DNA of 29,075 nt from a virus, in the IMG/VR virus record IMGVR_UViG_3300031654_000017, positions 1 through 29,075 of that record; one strand, written 5' to 3'. This document shows, in pieces, positions 1-7,376 of this stretch. The notes under the pieces were generated by a model, which saw only the letters and a program-made list of their open reading frames with translations, was not told where the DNA came from and searched no databases. Positions within the stretch are counted from its first letter, which is position 1. Each line of letters starts with the position of its first letter. Position numbers and translations under genes: made by a program.

Positions 1-1
1 G

Positions 2-691
2 TTATATTATTTCACTCCTCAAGCGGTAGAAAATGTGGTGGCCGACCTTTTAGTAGAATCCGGGATATTAACTTTATCAGAGAAATTTTTGTGGTTGAAT
101 AATCCATTATTATGTACTCCAACCGGGAAACAGATAGACAGGGTATGGTTTGATAGCGGAACGGCTTATATCAGAGCAATAAATATGCTGACAGAGGTGG
201 TTATATATCGATTTTATATTAACGGAAACCATGAAGCATGCTTTAAGCCAATACCAGAATTAAGCGAAACTGTTAAGAGGATTAATGATCATGAGTATAT
301 TATCAAAAAGACAGAAGAGAGGCTGGATGAATTATATAACCAGATCATAATAAAAGGAGAGACCCGGGAAATGAAAAGAAATTGGTTATCAGTTATGGCC
401 TATTCTTCTGTCAGCGGGCTGGACAGCACCAGCGGGAAACTAAAAGGAGCGACAACTGATGATGGCGGGAACCTAATAATTAAGAGAGGATTTATTTGGA
501 AGATAGAAGGAGAAGCAGATATCGCATGGTATGAATCAGGCGGGGATCTGGGTATCGGATATTATGAACATATTATAACCGGACTTACACCAGGAACTGA
601 TTATAAATTCCAGGCCTATGCGGAAGATAACAAAGGGAATAAAAGATATTCTGCATGGTATTATTTTAGGACAGAAGAGGAGATATCATAA
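2..691 (+). CDS. Virion protein with C-terminal Fn3-like domain (5' partial)
   Basis: The reading frame is open to the left edge, so the gene begins outside the window; the GTG at 35 is only an internal codon. The visible part has a mixed N-terminal region, a charged probable coiled coil around base 270-360 and a C-terminal beta-sandwich with the Fn3 signature GLTPGTDYKFQAYAEDNKG. It abuts the next large virion gene (stop at 689-691, ATG at 692), which carries similar modules. This suggests a tail or baseplate surface protein exposing Fn3/Ig-like domains; the exact virion position is unknown. Confidence 0.75.
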   Translation, partial: LYYFTPQAVENVVADLLVESGILTLSEKFLWLNNPLLCTPTGKQIDRVWFDSGTAYIRAINMLTEVVIYRFYINGNHEACFKPIPELSETVKRINDHEYIIKKTEERLDELYNQIIIKGETREMKRNWLSVMAYSSVSGLDSTSGKLKGATTDDGGNLIIKRGFIWKIEGEADIAWYESGGDLGIGYYEHIITGLTPGTDYKFQAYAEDNKGNKRYSAWYYFRTEEEIS

Positions 692-2944
692 ATGGCCGAA
701 CCGATAGAAGTAACTTTTTACGGATATAATAATTGGGATGGAGAATTAAAAAGTAGCAATGGCACATATTCAGTGGCACGTGCTGGAAATGATATTGAGA
801 GAGAAGCAGAAGATGATAATATGATGGTGGGTCAGAGCCATGTATATGGAACCCCCTTTCCTCCAAACCCACCATACCATTTTTATTTTATATGGAGAGG
901 TTTTTTATTTTTTGATACATCCGAAATTCCTACGAATGCTGTAATTGTAAGTGCAACTCTTAGATTGCATGATAGTGGATATATTAGTAATCCTCCAACT
1001 GTCAACTTTGACTTAGTTATTCAAAAGTTTCCTGATTGGACTGGATTTTCTATTGATGACTGGGGAGAAGAAAATTATGAAGGAGACGGTGGTTCACTTA
1101 ATACATCATCTTGGGTGTCAGATTATTGGAATGAAATAGAGTTAAATGAAGACGGTTTAAACATGATACTTAAAGGAGAAATAACAAGTTTAAGCCTTAG
1201 AAGCAGCAAAGATATAAGTTCTACTGCACCCACTGCAAATCCTTCATCCGATTATATAAGTATATTCACTCAAGAAGCAGAAGAAGGATACCGACCTGAA
1301 TTGATAGTTACTTATACAATGATGGGAATAGAGAATATCAAAGCAGAGCCAGACTCAACACAGGGAGCAATAAAATTATATGGAGAAATAACAGAAGGAG
1401 GCAATATAACTGAAAAAGGATTCGAATATATAATTCAAGATGAAGAGCCATCACCAGAGGACACCGGAATAGAAGTCATAAAGACAAAACCTGCTTATCA
1501 GGAATATTGGGATATAGGTGAATATTGGGCCTACGAATACGAAGGGAATGAAGTAGCTTTTGGAGATAGGTTATATCGTCTTTCAAGAGATGAAGAATAT
1601 GAGCATACTACAATCTGGTGGTTTAGAGCATATTTTAAAATTGGAGAGGATAAATATACAGCAGATTCATGGATGAAAAACGTACCGACAGTTACAACGA
1701 GTGAATGCACCGAAGTAGGAGCACAGCAAGCCAAAGGGAATGGAGAGTTAACCGACAAGGGAGCGAATATCGTAGAGAGGTTAGGATTTAGAATTATAAA
1801 AGAATACAGCGGAGATTTAATGGGAGCTCAATTTTATTGTAATATATTAAGCGGTTTTAAGGTAGCGGAAGAACTTGAAGAACATACACTTTATGATACA
1901 GAAGGGATTTATATAACCGGATATTATTGGGCCGGGATATTTTACAGGGATGCATTTTTCCCAAAATCACAAACACCAGGAGATTTTGAATTAGGAATTT
2001 ATTCGTATGTTTTAGGAGGCGGATTGTTAGGAGAAGAATTGGGGATTTATCTGAAACCGAATGATACCTTAAAAATTCAGGCAATAGCTAAAAACGATTT
2101 AGGGATAGGATACGGAGCAGATGATGATATCGTAACCGTAAACACAAGTCAGAATTTTCTCTTTGAGGAAGATGAACCGGTTATCTCTCCAACATCAGTA
2201 GAAAAGACAGTTACTATAAGAGATATTCCAGAAGGATCGGTAGCGACCAGGGTAGGAATAAGATTAGGAAGAACTACAGGATGTAATGAGATAGATGTTT
2301 TCATGGATGGAGAATGGGGAAACGAAGAAAAGGTAACCTTTTTTATTAAGGATTTAGTTCCCGGGAAGAAATATTATGAAGAGCCATATATGGTATTAAA
2401 GCATACTGATATCGACCCGGAAACAGAAGAAGAGGTAGAATGGGAAGAAGAAATTATTGATGATGAGGAAGAAGAATTTGAAATGGAAGAATTAGAAGAT
2501 GAAGACCTGGACGATATAATACCGACCTATGAAGAGTATAATTACAAAACGATCATCAGAGAGATTGGTTGCGAAAAGATATCAGACCAGAGTTTTATTG
2601 ATAAAGCTGGAAGGAGAAGGAGCGGGACGATAACAAATCATCTCATACAGGACAGAGCAACATGCCAAACGGTAATTGTAGATTATTTAAATAAGTTCCA
2701 AACGATAAAATTAAAGGTAGAAATAGAATATGATATCCCGATACCATTCGAAAGACAGGACAGCATATTAATAGATGATGGGGTAACATCCTTTAAAGCG
2801 AATGGAGAAGGCGAAATATTGTTCAAAGAGGATGGAGAAGGAGAGAGCCCAATGGCCACTACTATATTGGCAAAGATAAGGAAAATAGATAGTAATTTTA
2901 TATCAGGATCAGAATCAATATTTAATTTAGAATTGGAGGTATAA
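692..2944 (+). CDS. Large multi-domain virion protein (DNRLRE-like and Fn3-like modules)
   Basis: 750 residues. Residues about 68-209, from RGFLFFDTSEIP to RPELIVTYT, have the look of DNRLRE / carbohydrate-binding-type beta-sandwiches found in surface proteins. Several Fn3-like repeats follow (about 212-560, e.g. the ITEGGNITEKGFEY and LTDKGANIVERLGF repeat pattern). Residues about 572-610 form a strongly acidic Glu/Asp tract. The last 120 residues return to a compact alpha/beta region with paired cysteines. A ribosome site GAGGAGA lies 10 bases upstream, inside the preceding gene. Probably a tail tip, baseplate or fibre-scaffold protein that touches the host surface. Family calls rest on motif appearance; the virion location is inferred. 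Confidence 0.75.
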   Translation: MAEPIEVTFYGYNNWDGELKSSNGTYSVARAGNDIEREAEDDNMMVGQSHVYGTPFPPNPPYHFYFIWRGFLFFDTSEIPTNAVIVSATLRLHDSGYISNPPTVNFDLVIQKFPDWTGFSIDDWGEENYEGDGGSLNTSSWVSDYWNEIELNEDGLNMILKGEITSLSLRSSKDISSTAPTANPSSDYISIFTQEAEEGYRPELIVTYTMMGIENIKAEPDSTQGAIKLYGEITEGGNITEKGFEYIIQDEEPSPEDTGIEVIKTKPAYQEYWDIGEYWAYEYEGNEVAFGDRLYRLSRDEEYEHTTIWWFRAYFKIGEDKYTADSWMKNVPTVTTSECTEVGAQQAKGNGELTDKGANIVERLGFRIIKEYSGDLMGAQFYCNILSGFKVAEELEEHTLYDTEGIYITGYYWAGIFYRDAFFPKSQTPGDFELGIYSYVLGGGLLGEELGIYLKPNDTLKIQAIAKNDLGIGYGADDDIVTVNTSQNFLFEEDEPVISPTSVEKTVTIRDIPEGSVATRVGIRLGRTTGCNEIDVFMDGEWGNEEKVTFFIKDLVPGKKYYEEPYMVLKHTDIDPETEEEVEWEEEIIDDEEEEFEMEELEDEDLDDIIPTYEEYNYKTIIREIGCEKISDQSFIDKAGRRRSGTITNHLIQDRATCQTVIVDYLNKFQTIKLKVEIEYDIPIPFERQDSILIDDGVTSFKANGEGEILFKEDGEGESPMATTILAKIRKIDSNFISGSESIFNLELEV

Positions 2945-2945
2945 T

Positions 2946-3305
2946 ATGGCAAATCATAAATTTACACAAGGAACTTCCGGTAGGGTAACCACAGCAGATT
3001 ACATGGATGAACTAAATATTATAAACGAATTAAGGCAAATCGTAGAAGACCTTGCCACGATTGTAGGCCAGGTAAAATTAGGGGATAATTTATACCCAGC
3101 CAACGGAAGCATAGGAATATTGGCCACAAATGTAGTTAAAAACAATTTTGCAGCGGAAACATATCCATTGGTAACCGATGACGAAACAGAAGGATACAGC
3201 AAGGGAAGCCTTTGGATTTATGATGTGGATGCCTGGATATGTACGGATGCGACAGAAGGATTCGCAATATGGAGGGAAATAACAAACGAAGAACCAATAT
3301 CATAG
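2946..3305 (+). CDS. Small virion-associated protein, fibre-module type
   Basis: 119 residues, ribosome site TTGGAGGT just before the ATG, one base after the previous stop. The N-terminal half is helical (ADYMDELNIINELRQIVED). The C-terminal half carries TEGYSKGSLWI followed by AWICTDATEGFAIWREI, a module common in phage tail-fibre proteins that recurs in the 7377-8789 gene (TEGYSVNSHWI, then AVWTEV). This links the gene to the adhesin machinery, perhaps as a collar or attachment piece. No enzymatic signature. Confidence 0.7.
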   Translation: MANHKFTQGTSGRVTTADYMDELNIINELRQIVEDLATIVGQVKLGDNLYPANGSIGILATNVVKNNFAAETYPLVTDDETEGYSKGSLWIYDVDAWICTDATEGFAIWREITNEEPIS

Positions 3306-3324
3306 AAAGGAGATGAATTAAAAT

Positions 3325-3777
3325 ATGAAGAAATTAATTTTAATAATTTTAGCAGTATTGATATTTAGCGGAATAGGGTATGCACAAGATAATCCCTTAA
3401 CCGACAGGGAACGGCTCGTTCAGTTATGTGAAAGAATGGCAAATATAATGGCTATAGTAAATAGGATAGAAACTAAAACTGATTTTATAACAGACAAAGT
3501 TAATATTTTAGAAAATAGGATAGTCGGCATAGAAGGGCAAATAGATGGTTTGGTAAGAAGGGATGTTATTAATACAGATAAGGCTAATAAACTTGAAATA
3601 AGAACACAGAAAAACGAAAAAGATATTGCTGTATTTATGGATAAAGTAGATACATTAGTGGAAAGGTGGAATATCTTATTAGGATTATTTGCTACTTTAC
3701 TTTTAGGTATGTTTGTTTATATGTGGAAAGAAGTAACCAGAAGGAGAGAAGGGAAAAGCGAAAGCGAAACAGCATGA
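3325..3777 (+). CDS. Membrane protein with signal sequence, coiled coil and C-terminal TM
   Basis: 150 residues. It starts with a classical signal sequence (KK, then LILIILAVLIFSGIGYA), with possible cleavage after GYA. A long heptad-rich coiled coil (about 35-110) follows, then a transmembrane helix ILLGLFATLLLGMFVYMW and a basic tail. Ribosome site AAAGGAGATG. It overlaps the next gene by ATGA and sits two genes before the endolysin, so a role in lysis or its timing (antiholin- or spanin-like) is plausible but not shown. Confidence 0.7.
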   Translation: MKKLILIILAVLIFSGIGYAQDNPLTDRERLVQLCERMANIMAIVNRIETKTDFITDKVNILENRIVGIEGQIDGLVRRDVINTDKANKLEIRTQKNEKDIAVFMDKVDTLVERWNILLGLFATLLLGMFVYMWKEVTRRREGKSESETA

Positions 3778-4094
3778 TAGAAGAGAAAATAATAAAATTA
3801 ATTAAATCACTTGACCGGATCATGGACACTTGGGATAAATTAACCTTACGAAGGTCTATTATTAACATATTCTCGATATTGATATTTGTGCAGGTAATTA
3901 TTTTTATAATAATTTTAATAATAGGAAGGGAAATCGAAACCAATACTTTGGGAGTCATGGGTTTGGAATTTACAGCCTGGGGAACGATGGTAGCCTTTTA
4001 TTTTAATAACCGAGGGAAAGACGATAAAAGAGATTTTCAAAAAAGTATTAATAAAACTGTCCAGGGAGAAGAGGAGCAAGGGCATGGAGAATAA
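3774..4094 (+). CDS. Putative holin (two-TM membrane protein)
   Basis: 106 residues from the ATG at 3774, which overlaps the preceding stop (ATGA). An in-frame upstream extension from 3666 lies wholly inside the previous gene and was not used. A basic amphipathic N-terminus precedes one very hydrophobic helix (ILIFVQVIIFIIILIIG) and a second segment, LEFTAWGTMVAFYFNNRG, followed by a charged tail. The arrangement and the 11-base overlap with the M15 endolysin gene are typical of a holin-endolysin pair. The holin call is inferred from topology and position. Confidence 0.65.
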   Translation: MIEEKIIKLIKSLDRIMDTWDKLTLRRSIINIFSILIFVQVIIFIIILIIGREIETNTLGVMGLEFTAWGTMVAFYFNNRGKDDKRDFQKSINKTVQGEEEQGHGE

Positions 4095-4557
4095 TATATA
4101 TAAATATTTGAGCCAAAATTTTATGGAAAAAGAATTTGCCTGCAAATGCGGTTGTGGGAAAAAAGGACCGATAGACCCGGAGCTTATACGTTTATTGCAG
4201 AGCTTAAGAAACAAACTTAATAAACCTATTCATGTTTTAGAAGGGGTAAGATGTAAAAAATATAATAAAGAAATAAATGGATTCATCGATAGCCCTCATC
4301 TAAAAGGGAAGGCAGCAGATATATATGTAAGTGGTATGGATATAATTACCCTTGCTAAAACAGCTAAAAAAATAGGGTTTAACAGAATTGGCCTATATCC
4401 CTATAATAATTTTATACATGTTGATACGGTTATCCCATATCCTTCTGAAGCGTGGGTAAGAACTGGGTTAAAATCTAAAGATTGGGTTTACCATTATTTT
4501 AAGACATTAGAAGAAGCAATTAAATATATAAAGAAAGGAGATGATAAGAATGCCTAA
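4084..4557 (+). CDS. Endolysin, peptidase M15 (D-Ala-D-Ala carboxypeptidase-like)
   Basis: 157 residues, the usual size for a single-domain M15_3 phage endolysin. The N-terminal CKCGCGK cluster (residues 20-26) is typical of the family. The zinc-site signatures are SPHLKGKAADIYV (H72 and D79) and FIHVDT (H112, D114). These enzymes cleave peptide cross-links in peptidoglycan for lysis. The gene overlaps the putative holin by 11 bases and the next small gene by 8 bases. No signal peptide, so release through a holin is expected. The C-terminus (about 125-157) is a short basic helix-rich tail. Confidence 0.9.
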   Translation: MENNIYKYLSQNFMEKEFACKCGCGKKGPIDPELIRLLQSLRNKLNKPIHVLEGVRCKKYNKEINGFIDSPHLKGKAADIYVSGMDIITLAKTAKKIGFNRIGLYPYNNFIHVDTVIPYPSEAWVRTGLKSKDWVYHYFKTLEEAIKYIKKGDDKNA

Positions 4558-4681
4558 AAAAGATGGCACTGGACCACCAAAAGGAAGTCAAGGACCGCGG
4601 AATGGCCGAGGTGGAGGAAGCGGAAGAGCTCCAGGAAGAGGATCAGGTTCAAGAACAGGCGGGAAAAAAGGAAACTGTTAA
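4550..4681 (+). CDS. Gly/Pro/Arg-rich 43-residue small protein
   Basis: Starts inside the end of the endolysin gene with AAAGGAG 10 bases upstream. The peptide opens MPKKDGTGPPKGSQGPRNG and continues as a Gly-Arg-Ser-rich chain ending GKKGNC. The DGTGP start, repeated GRG blocks and terminal cysteine resemble small conserved Gly-rich proteins seen in phages and in the DUF5320-type family; the resemblance is by eye only. The low-complexity, basic composition suggests a disordered protein. Function unknown. Confidence 0.65.
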   Translation: MPKKDGTGPPKGSQGPRNGRGGGSGRAPGRGSGSRTGGKKGNC

Positions 4682-4686
4682 TAAAA

Positions 4687-4762
4687 AGGCCGAACCTCCG
4701 CATGGTTAAAATAAAGTTATTTGCGGACTTTATGCCTAAAGGCCTAAACGGAGGGGAGGCCT
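4687..4762 (+). ncRNA. Structured intergenic RNA element (closed by an 11-bp stem)
   Basis: The gap between the 43-residue gene and the next TM protein is closed by AGGCC (4687-4691) with GGCCT (4758-4762) and CCTCCG (4695-4700) with CGGAGG (4749-4754), separated by a 3x3 internal loop. Inside lie a 7-bp hairpin, ATAAAGT (4711-4717) with ACTTTAT (4727-4733), and a small GCC-TAAA-GGC hairpin (4734-4743). The result is a three-way-junction-like fold ending about 20 bases before the next start codon. No U-tract follows, so it is not a standard terminator. It could be a leader-RNA element or a processing site. Confidence 0.5.
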
Positions 4763-4781
4763 AAAAGAAAGGAGGACAGAT

Positions 4782-5186
4782 ATGGATACCACATGGATAT
4801 ATTTATTATTAATGGCAATCATTATTCCACTTATAACATTATATTTTATCAACCGGGGGAAACAAAAAGAAACCAGCATCGAACCAAATTTTGTACATAT
4901 ATTCCCGGATTATTCCAGAGAAAATCCATACAATGCGATTCCAGGGGAAATTATAAAATTTACAGTAAAGGGATATACAGATGAAAAACAGATAGAAGAG
5001 ATACCATTAATAGAAAAAGATATTACCTGGAAATACCAGAATTATGTTGGAAACATTATCCTAAAAGAACCGAATTCAATAACCTACAGATTACCAATAG
5101 CAAAAGAGAAGCAGGGCAAAATATCTTACGTATCAGTTTATTATCATAAATTAAAAGATACATCCTGGATGAGAATATCGATTTAA
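4782..5186 (+). CDS. Membrane-anchored Ig-like protein A
   Basis: 134 residues, ribosome site AAAGGAGGA. An N-terminal transmembrane helix (YLLLMAIIIPLITLYFI) precedes a beta-rich domain with FTVKGYT, KDITWKY and ISYVSVYYHK strands, the appearance of a bacterial Ig-like fold. It has the same architecture as the protein at 5310-5732 (LTVKGFD, NKITWNH, VWVKYGN), so the two look like diverged duplicates. The domain would face the periplasm or outside. Function unknown; near lysis and fibre genes. Confidence 0.65.
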   Translation: MDTTWIYLLLMAIIIPLITLYFINRGKQKETSIEPNFVHIFPDYSRENPYNAIPGEIIKFTVKGYTDEKQIEEIPLIEKDITWKYQNYVGNIILKEPNSITYRLPIAKEKQGKISYVSVYYHKLKDTSWMRISI

Positions 5187-5292
5187 ATTGATTTTAAGAG
5201 GGGTCTCCGGGGAATAAGGTAAAAAGATACCAGCAAGCCAAAGGGGAAAAGCGTAGATGGGTCACAAAGAGAAAATGATGGGTAAATAAAAC
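5187..5292. other. Non-coding gap, no clear feature
   Basis: About 105 bases between the two Ig-like genes. The only open frame is a 10-codon ATG at 5256 without a convincing ribosome site. A small GGTA/TACC hairpin and GC-rich GGGGTCTCCGGGG are present, but I see no extended fold comparable to the element at 4687-4762. Confidence 0.4.
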
Positions 5293-5309
5293 GAAAGGAG
5301 GTGAAAAAT

Positions 5310-5732
5310 ATGACAGCCGTAATAATTATTATATTAGTAGCCTTATTTTTAACAATAGGCATAACAAAAAAGCAAAAGGACAAAAAAAACAAAGAGGATA
5401 TCGAGCTTAAAAATAGTGAATCTCTCGGGAGCGATACGGATTTGAACAAATTGCAAGTTTACTATAATGGTGGAATAAAAATAACAGCGGGCGAAACCAT
5501 AGTGACAGCAGAGGAGCTAACGTTAACCGTAAAGGGATTTGATATCAAAGGCAAAGAAGTATATTTAAACCCGAACAAAATAACCTGGAACCATAGCTGT
5601 CAATGTGTTAAATTTGGAAACAATACCGGGATAGTAAATACAGTGAATTGTTCGATAAAAGGAAAGCTCAAGAGAAATGTCTGGGTAAAATACGGAAATA
5701 GAACATTTTCGTGGAAAATACAATTTAAATAA
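5310..5732 (+). CDS. Membrane-anchored Ig-like protein B
   Basis: 140 residues from the ATG at 5310, 6 bases after AAAGGAGGTG; the in-frame GTG at 5301 lies within that ribosome site and was not chosen. An N-terminal TM helix (VIIIILVALFLTIGI) and a basic linker precede an Ig-like beta domain with LTLTVKGFD, NKITWNH and NVWVKYGN. One part, FGNNTGIVNTVNC, resembles BIG2-type strands. Two cysteines (SCQC) could be structural. Paralogue of 4782-5186 in layout. Function unknown. Confidence 0.65.
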   Translation: MTAVIIIILVALFLTIGITKKQKDKKNKEDIELKNSESLGSDTDLNKLQVYYNGGIKITAGETIVTAEELTLTVKGFDIKGKEVYLNPNKITWNHSCQCVKFGNNTGIVNTVNCSIKGKLKRNVWVKYGNRTFSWKIQFK

Positions 5733-5747
5733 AAGGAGGAATGGAAG

Positions 5748-5927
5748 ATGAAATTATTAGAATTAATATTCATGATTCTATTGGTAATGGCAGCGATTTA
5801 TGTTATTTTCAATATTCTGGACTTTTTAAAAAGCTGGTATCGATGGATTATTTTATTAGCAAAAGGAATCTGGAAAATTATCGTCTGGCTGTGGAAGAAA
5901 ATAATAGGCATATTTAAAAAGGAGTGA
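5748..5927 (+). CDS. Small hydrophobic Trp/Lys-rich membrane protein (59 aa)
   Basis: ATG at 5748 after AAAAGGAGG (an ATG at 5741 is out of frame). A first helix, LELIFMILLVMAAIYVIFNIL, is followed by a second amphipathic or TM segment with many Trp and Lys (WYRWIILLAKGIWKIIVWLW) ending in KKIIGIFKKE. This pattern is typical of small phage membrane peptides, and a second holin or lysis accessory is conceivable. It is tightly coupled to the next gene. Confidence 0.65.
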   Translation: MKLLELIFMILLVMAAIYVIFNILDFLKSWYRWIILLAKGIWKIIVWLWKKIIGIFKKE

Positions 5928-5933
5928 AAAAGG

Positions 5934-6068
5934 ATGGATGGAAATATTATAATATATGCAGAGATATCAACTACAGATGGCGATAAGTATTATTTAGGTT
6001 ATGAAGAATGCAAGAAATATTCCTATACAAACGATGTTATTGTGATTAGAGAGGATGATAAGGAATGA
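5934..6068 (+). CDS. 44-residue hypothetical protein
   Basis: ATG at 5934 lies 9 bases after AAGGAG, and the stop overlaps the next start as ATGA at 6065. The peptide (MDGNIIIYAEISTTDGDKYY, then LGYEECKKYSY) looks like a small beta-rich domain. Placement inside an unbroken chain of coupled genes supports it being real. Function unknown. Confidence 0.6.
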   Translation: MDGNIIIYAEISTTDGDKYYLGYEECKKYSYTNDVIVIREDDKE

Positions 6069-6877
6069 AAACAGCTTTAAAAGTAATTGCAATAATTATT
6101 TTAATAGGGATATTAATCTTTGCCGGATACGAGGGGTATTTATTATACCAGAAGTGGAAAGGCCAGAGGATTGATAAAAGCAAAGAATTGGAGATCATTG
6201 AATTATTACAGAAGCAGCAAGGTACAATCTTGACCTTACGAACCGAGATAGCGGAAATAGAGAAGAAGGTAGTAGTAAATACCCTGAAGGAAACAACCGT
6301 AGTCAAAGAAGAAGCTCCAACATACGAAGCCAAAAAGGAAGAATTAATTGAATTGGAAAAAGAACCGGAAGTCAATGCTGAAAAGATAGAAGTGGCCAGA
6401 GCAGAATTTGAAGAGCGGATAAATGAATTCCAGGCCAGCCCGGACAAGATACTTATTAACACCGGGGAAGATAAGATCGTCATATATGAAGATGATCAGG
6501 GGAACCTGGTATCACTCGAGAGCGGAGTAACCATAACCAGACACCGCAAAGCGAAAGAAGTAATAAACGAATTAAAGGCCGGAGCACCGATACAGAAGGA
6601 AGTGGACAAGAAATATGCTATGGCATTTAGTATGGTTTATGACCTGGAAGATAAATACTATTCCCCGGGGTTAAGTTATCAATTATGGGATTGGAAAGAT
6701 TTAAGTTTAAATATTACAGGGTACGATTTTGAGGACATCAAGGCAGGCATGGATTTATGTTATAATATTAATAAGAATATCGTAGTAGGAATAGGAGCAA
6801 GGATATTCACATTGGAAGATTACGAATTTAGCTTTGATAAATATTATATAAAAGCCGGAGTGGAATTCGAATTCTAA
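6065..6877 (+). CDS. TM-anchored coiled coil with barrel-like C-terminus; possible spanin
   Basis: 270 residues. An N-terminal TM helix (KVIAIIILIGILIFAGYEGY) is followed by a long Glu/Lys coiled coil (about 38-125), a mid domain (DKILINTGEDKIVIYED), and a C-terminal set of alternating beta strands (YSPGLSYQLWDWKDLSLNI, GIGARIF, IKAGVEFEF) ending in Phe, like the terminal strands of outer-membrane barrels. Inner-membrane anchor plus periplasm-spanning coil plus outer-membrane-like end is what a spanin needs in a diderm host, and the gene follows the lysis region. Both the barrel resemblance and the spanin role are inferences; a plain structural protein is an alternative. Confidence 0.65.
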   Translation: MKTALKVIAIIILIGILIFAGYEGYLLYQKWKGQRIDKSKELEIIELLQKQQGTILTLRTEIAEIEKKVVVNTLKETTVVKEEAPTYEAKKEELIELEKEPEVNAEKIEVARAEFEERINEFQASPDKILINTGEDKIVIYEDDQGNLVSLESGVTITRHRKAKEVINELKAGAPIQKEVDKKYAMAFSMVYDLEDKYYSPGLSYQLWDWKDLSLNITGYDFEDIKAGMDLCYNINKNIVVGIGARIFTLEDYEFSFDKYYIKAGVEFEF

Positions 6878-6894
6878 AAGAGAGGAGATGACAT

Positions 6895-7350
6895 ATGGCA
6901 AAAAAACAAGCGAATTTCCCAGGTACACTTGATGAATTAACCGTAGACAGACAACCGGAACAAATAGTAACTTCCGATAGTTATGATGTAATAGAAAATG
7001 CTATATCTAAAATAGAAGCCGAGCTCCGGAGGATAACTGAAAAATCCGGAGCATGTGTTTTGACGATAAGCGAATCCGGAGTAATAAAATTAACAGCTTC
7101 CGAAGATTGGACTCTTACCTTGCCAGATACAACCGGGATAACAAAAGGATTGCCTTTTTTGATTTATAAAGCAGATGATAATAATCATAGGATAACAATC
7201 GTTCCAGCAGCAGGCCAAACCATAGCAGGGGAAGCATCGTATACAGAATTAAATTATAAAAATAGTTGGGTTTATTTAAAATCCGATGTTGGAGGTTGGA
7301 ATATAATTTTTAAATCAAAATCTTTAGATATGGGAGAATGGGAAAGTTAA
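6895..7350 (+). CDS. Fibre-associated protein with fibre beta module
   Basis: 151 residues, ribosome site GAGAGGAGATG. Short helical N-terminus, then a beta module with LTISESGVIKLTAS, WTLTLPDTTGITKG and ITIVPAAGQTIAG. The same module forms the C-terminal half of the 9433-10008 gene (NIAESGLITVIAAS, YTILLPTA, ITIDGDGTETIDG). Such modules occur in phage tail fibres and in caps that bind them. No catalytic motif. It precedes three fibre genes and probably belongs to the same adhesin complex. Confidence 0.7.
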   Translation: MAKKQANFPGTLDELTVDRQPEQIVTSDSYDVIENAISKIEAELRRITEKSGACVLTISESGVIKLTASEDWTLTLPDTTGITKGLPFLIYKADDNNHRITIVPAAGQTIAGEASYTELNYKNSWVYLKSDVGGWNIIFKSKSLDMGEWES

Positions 7351-7376
7351 TAAAAAAAAGAAAGGAGATGAATTAA

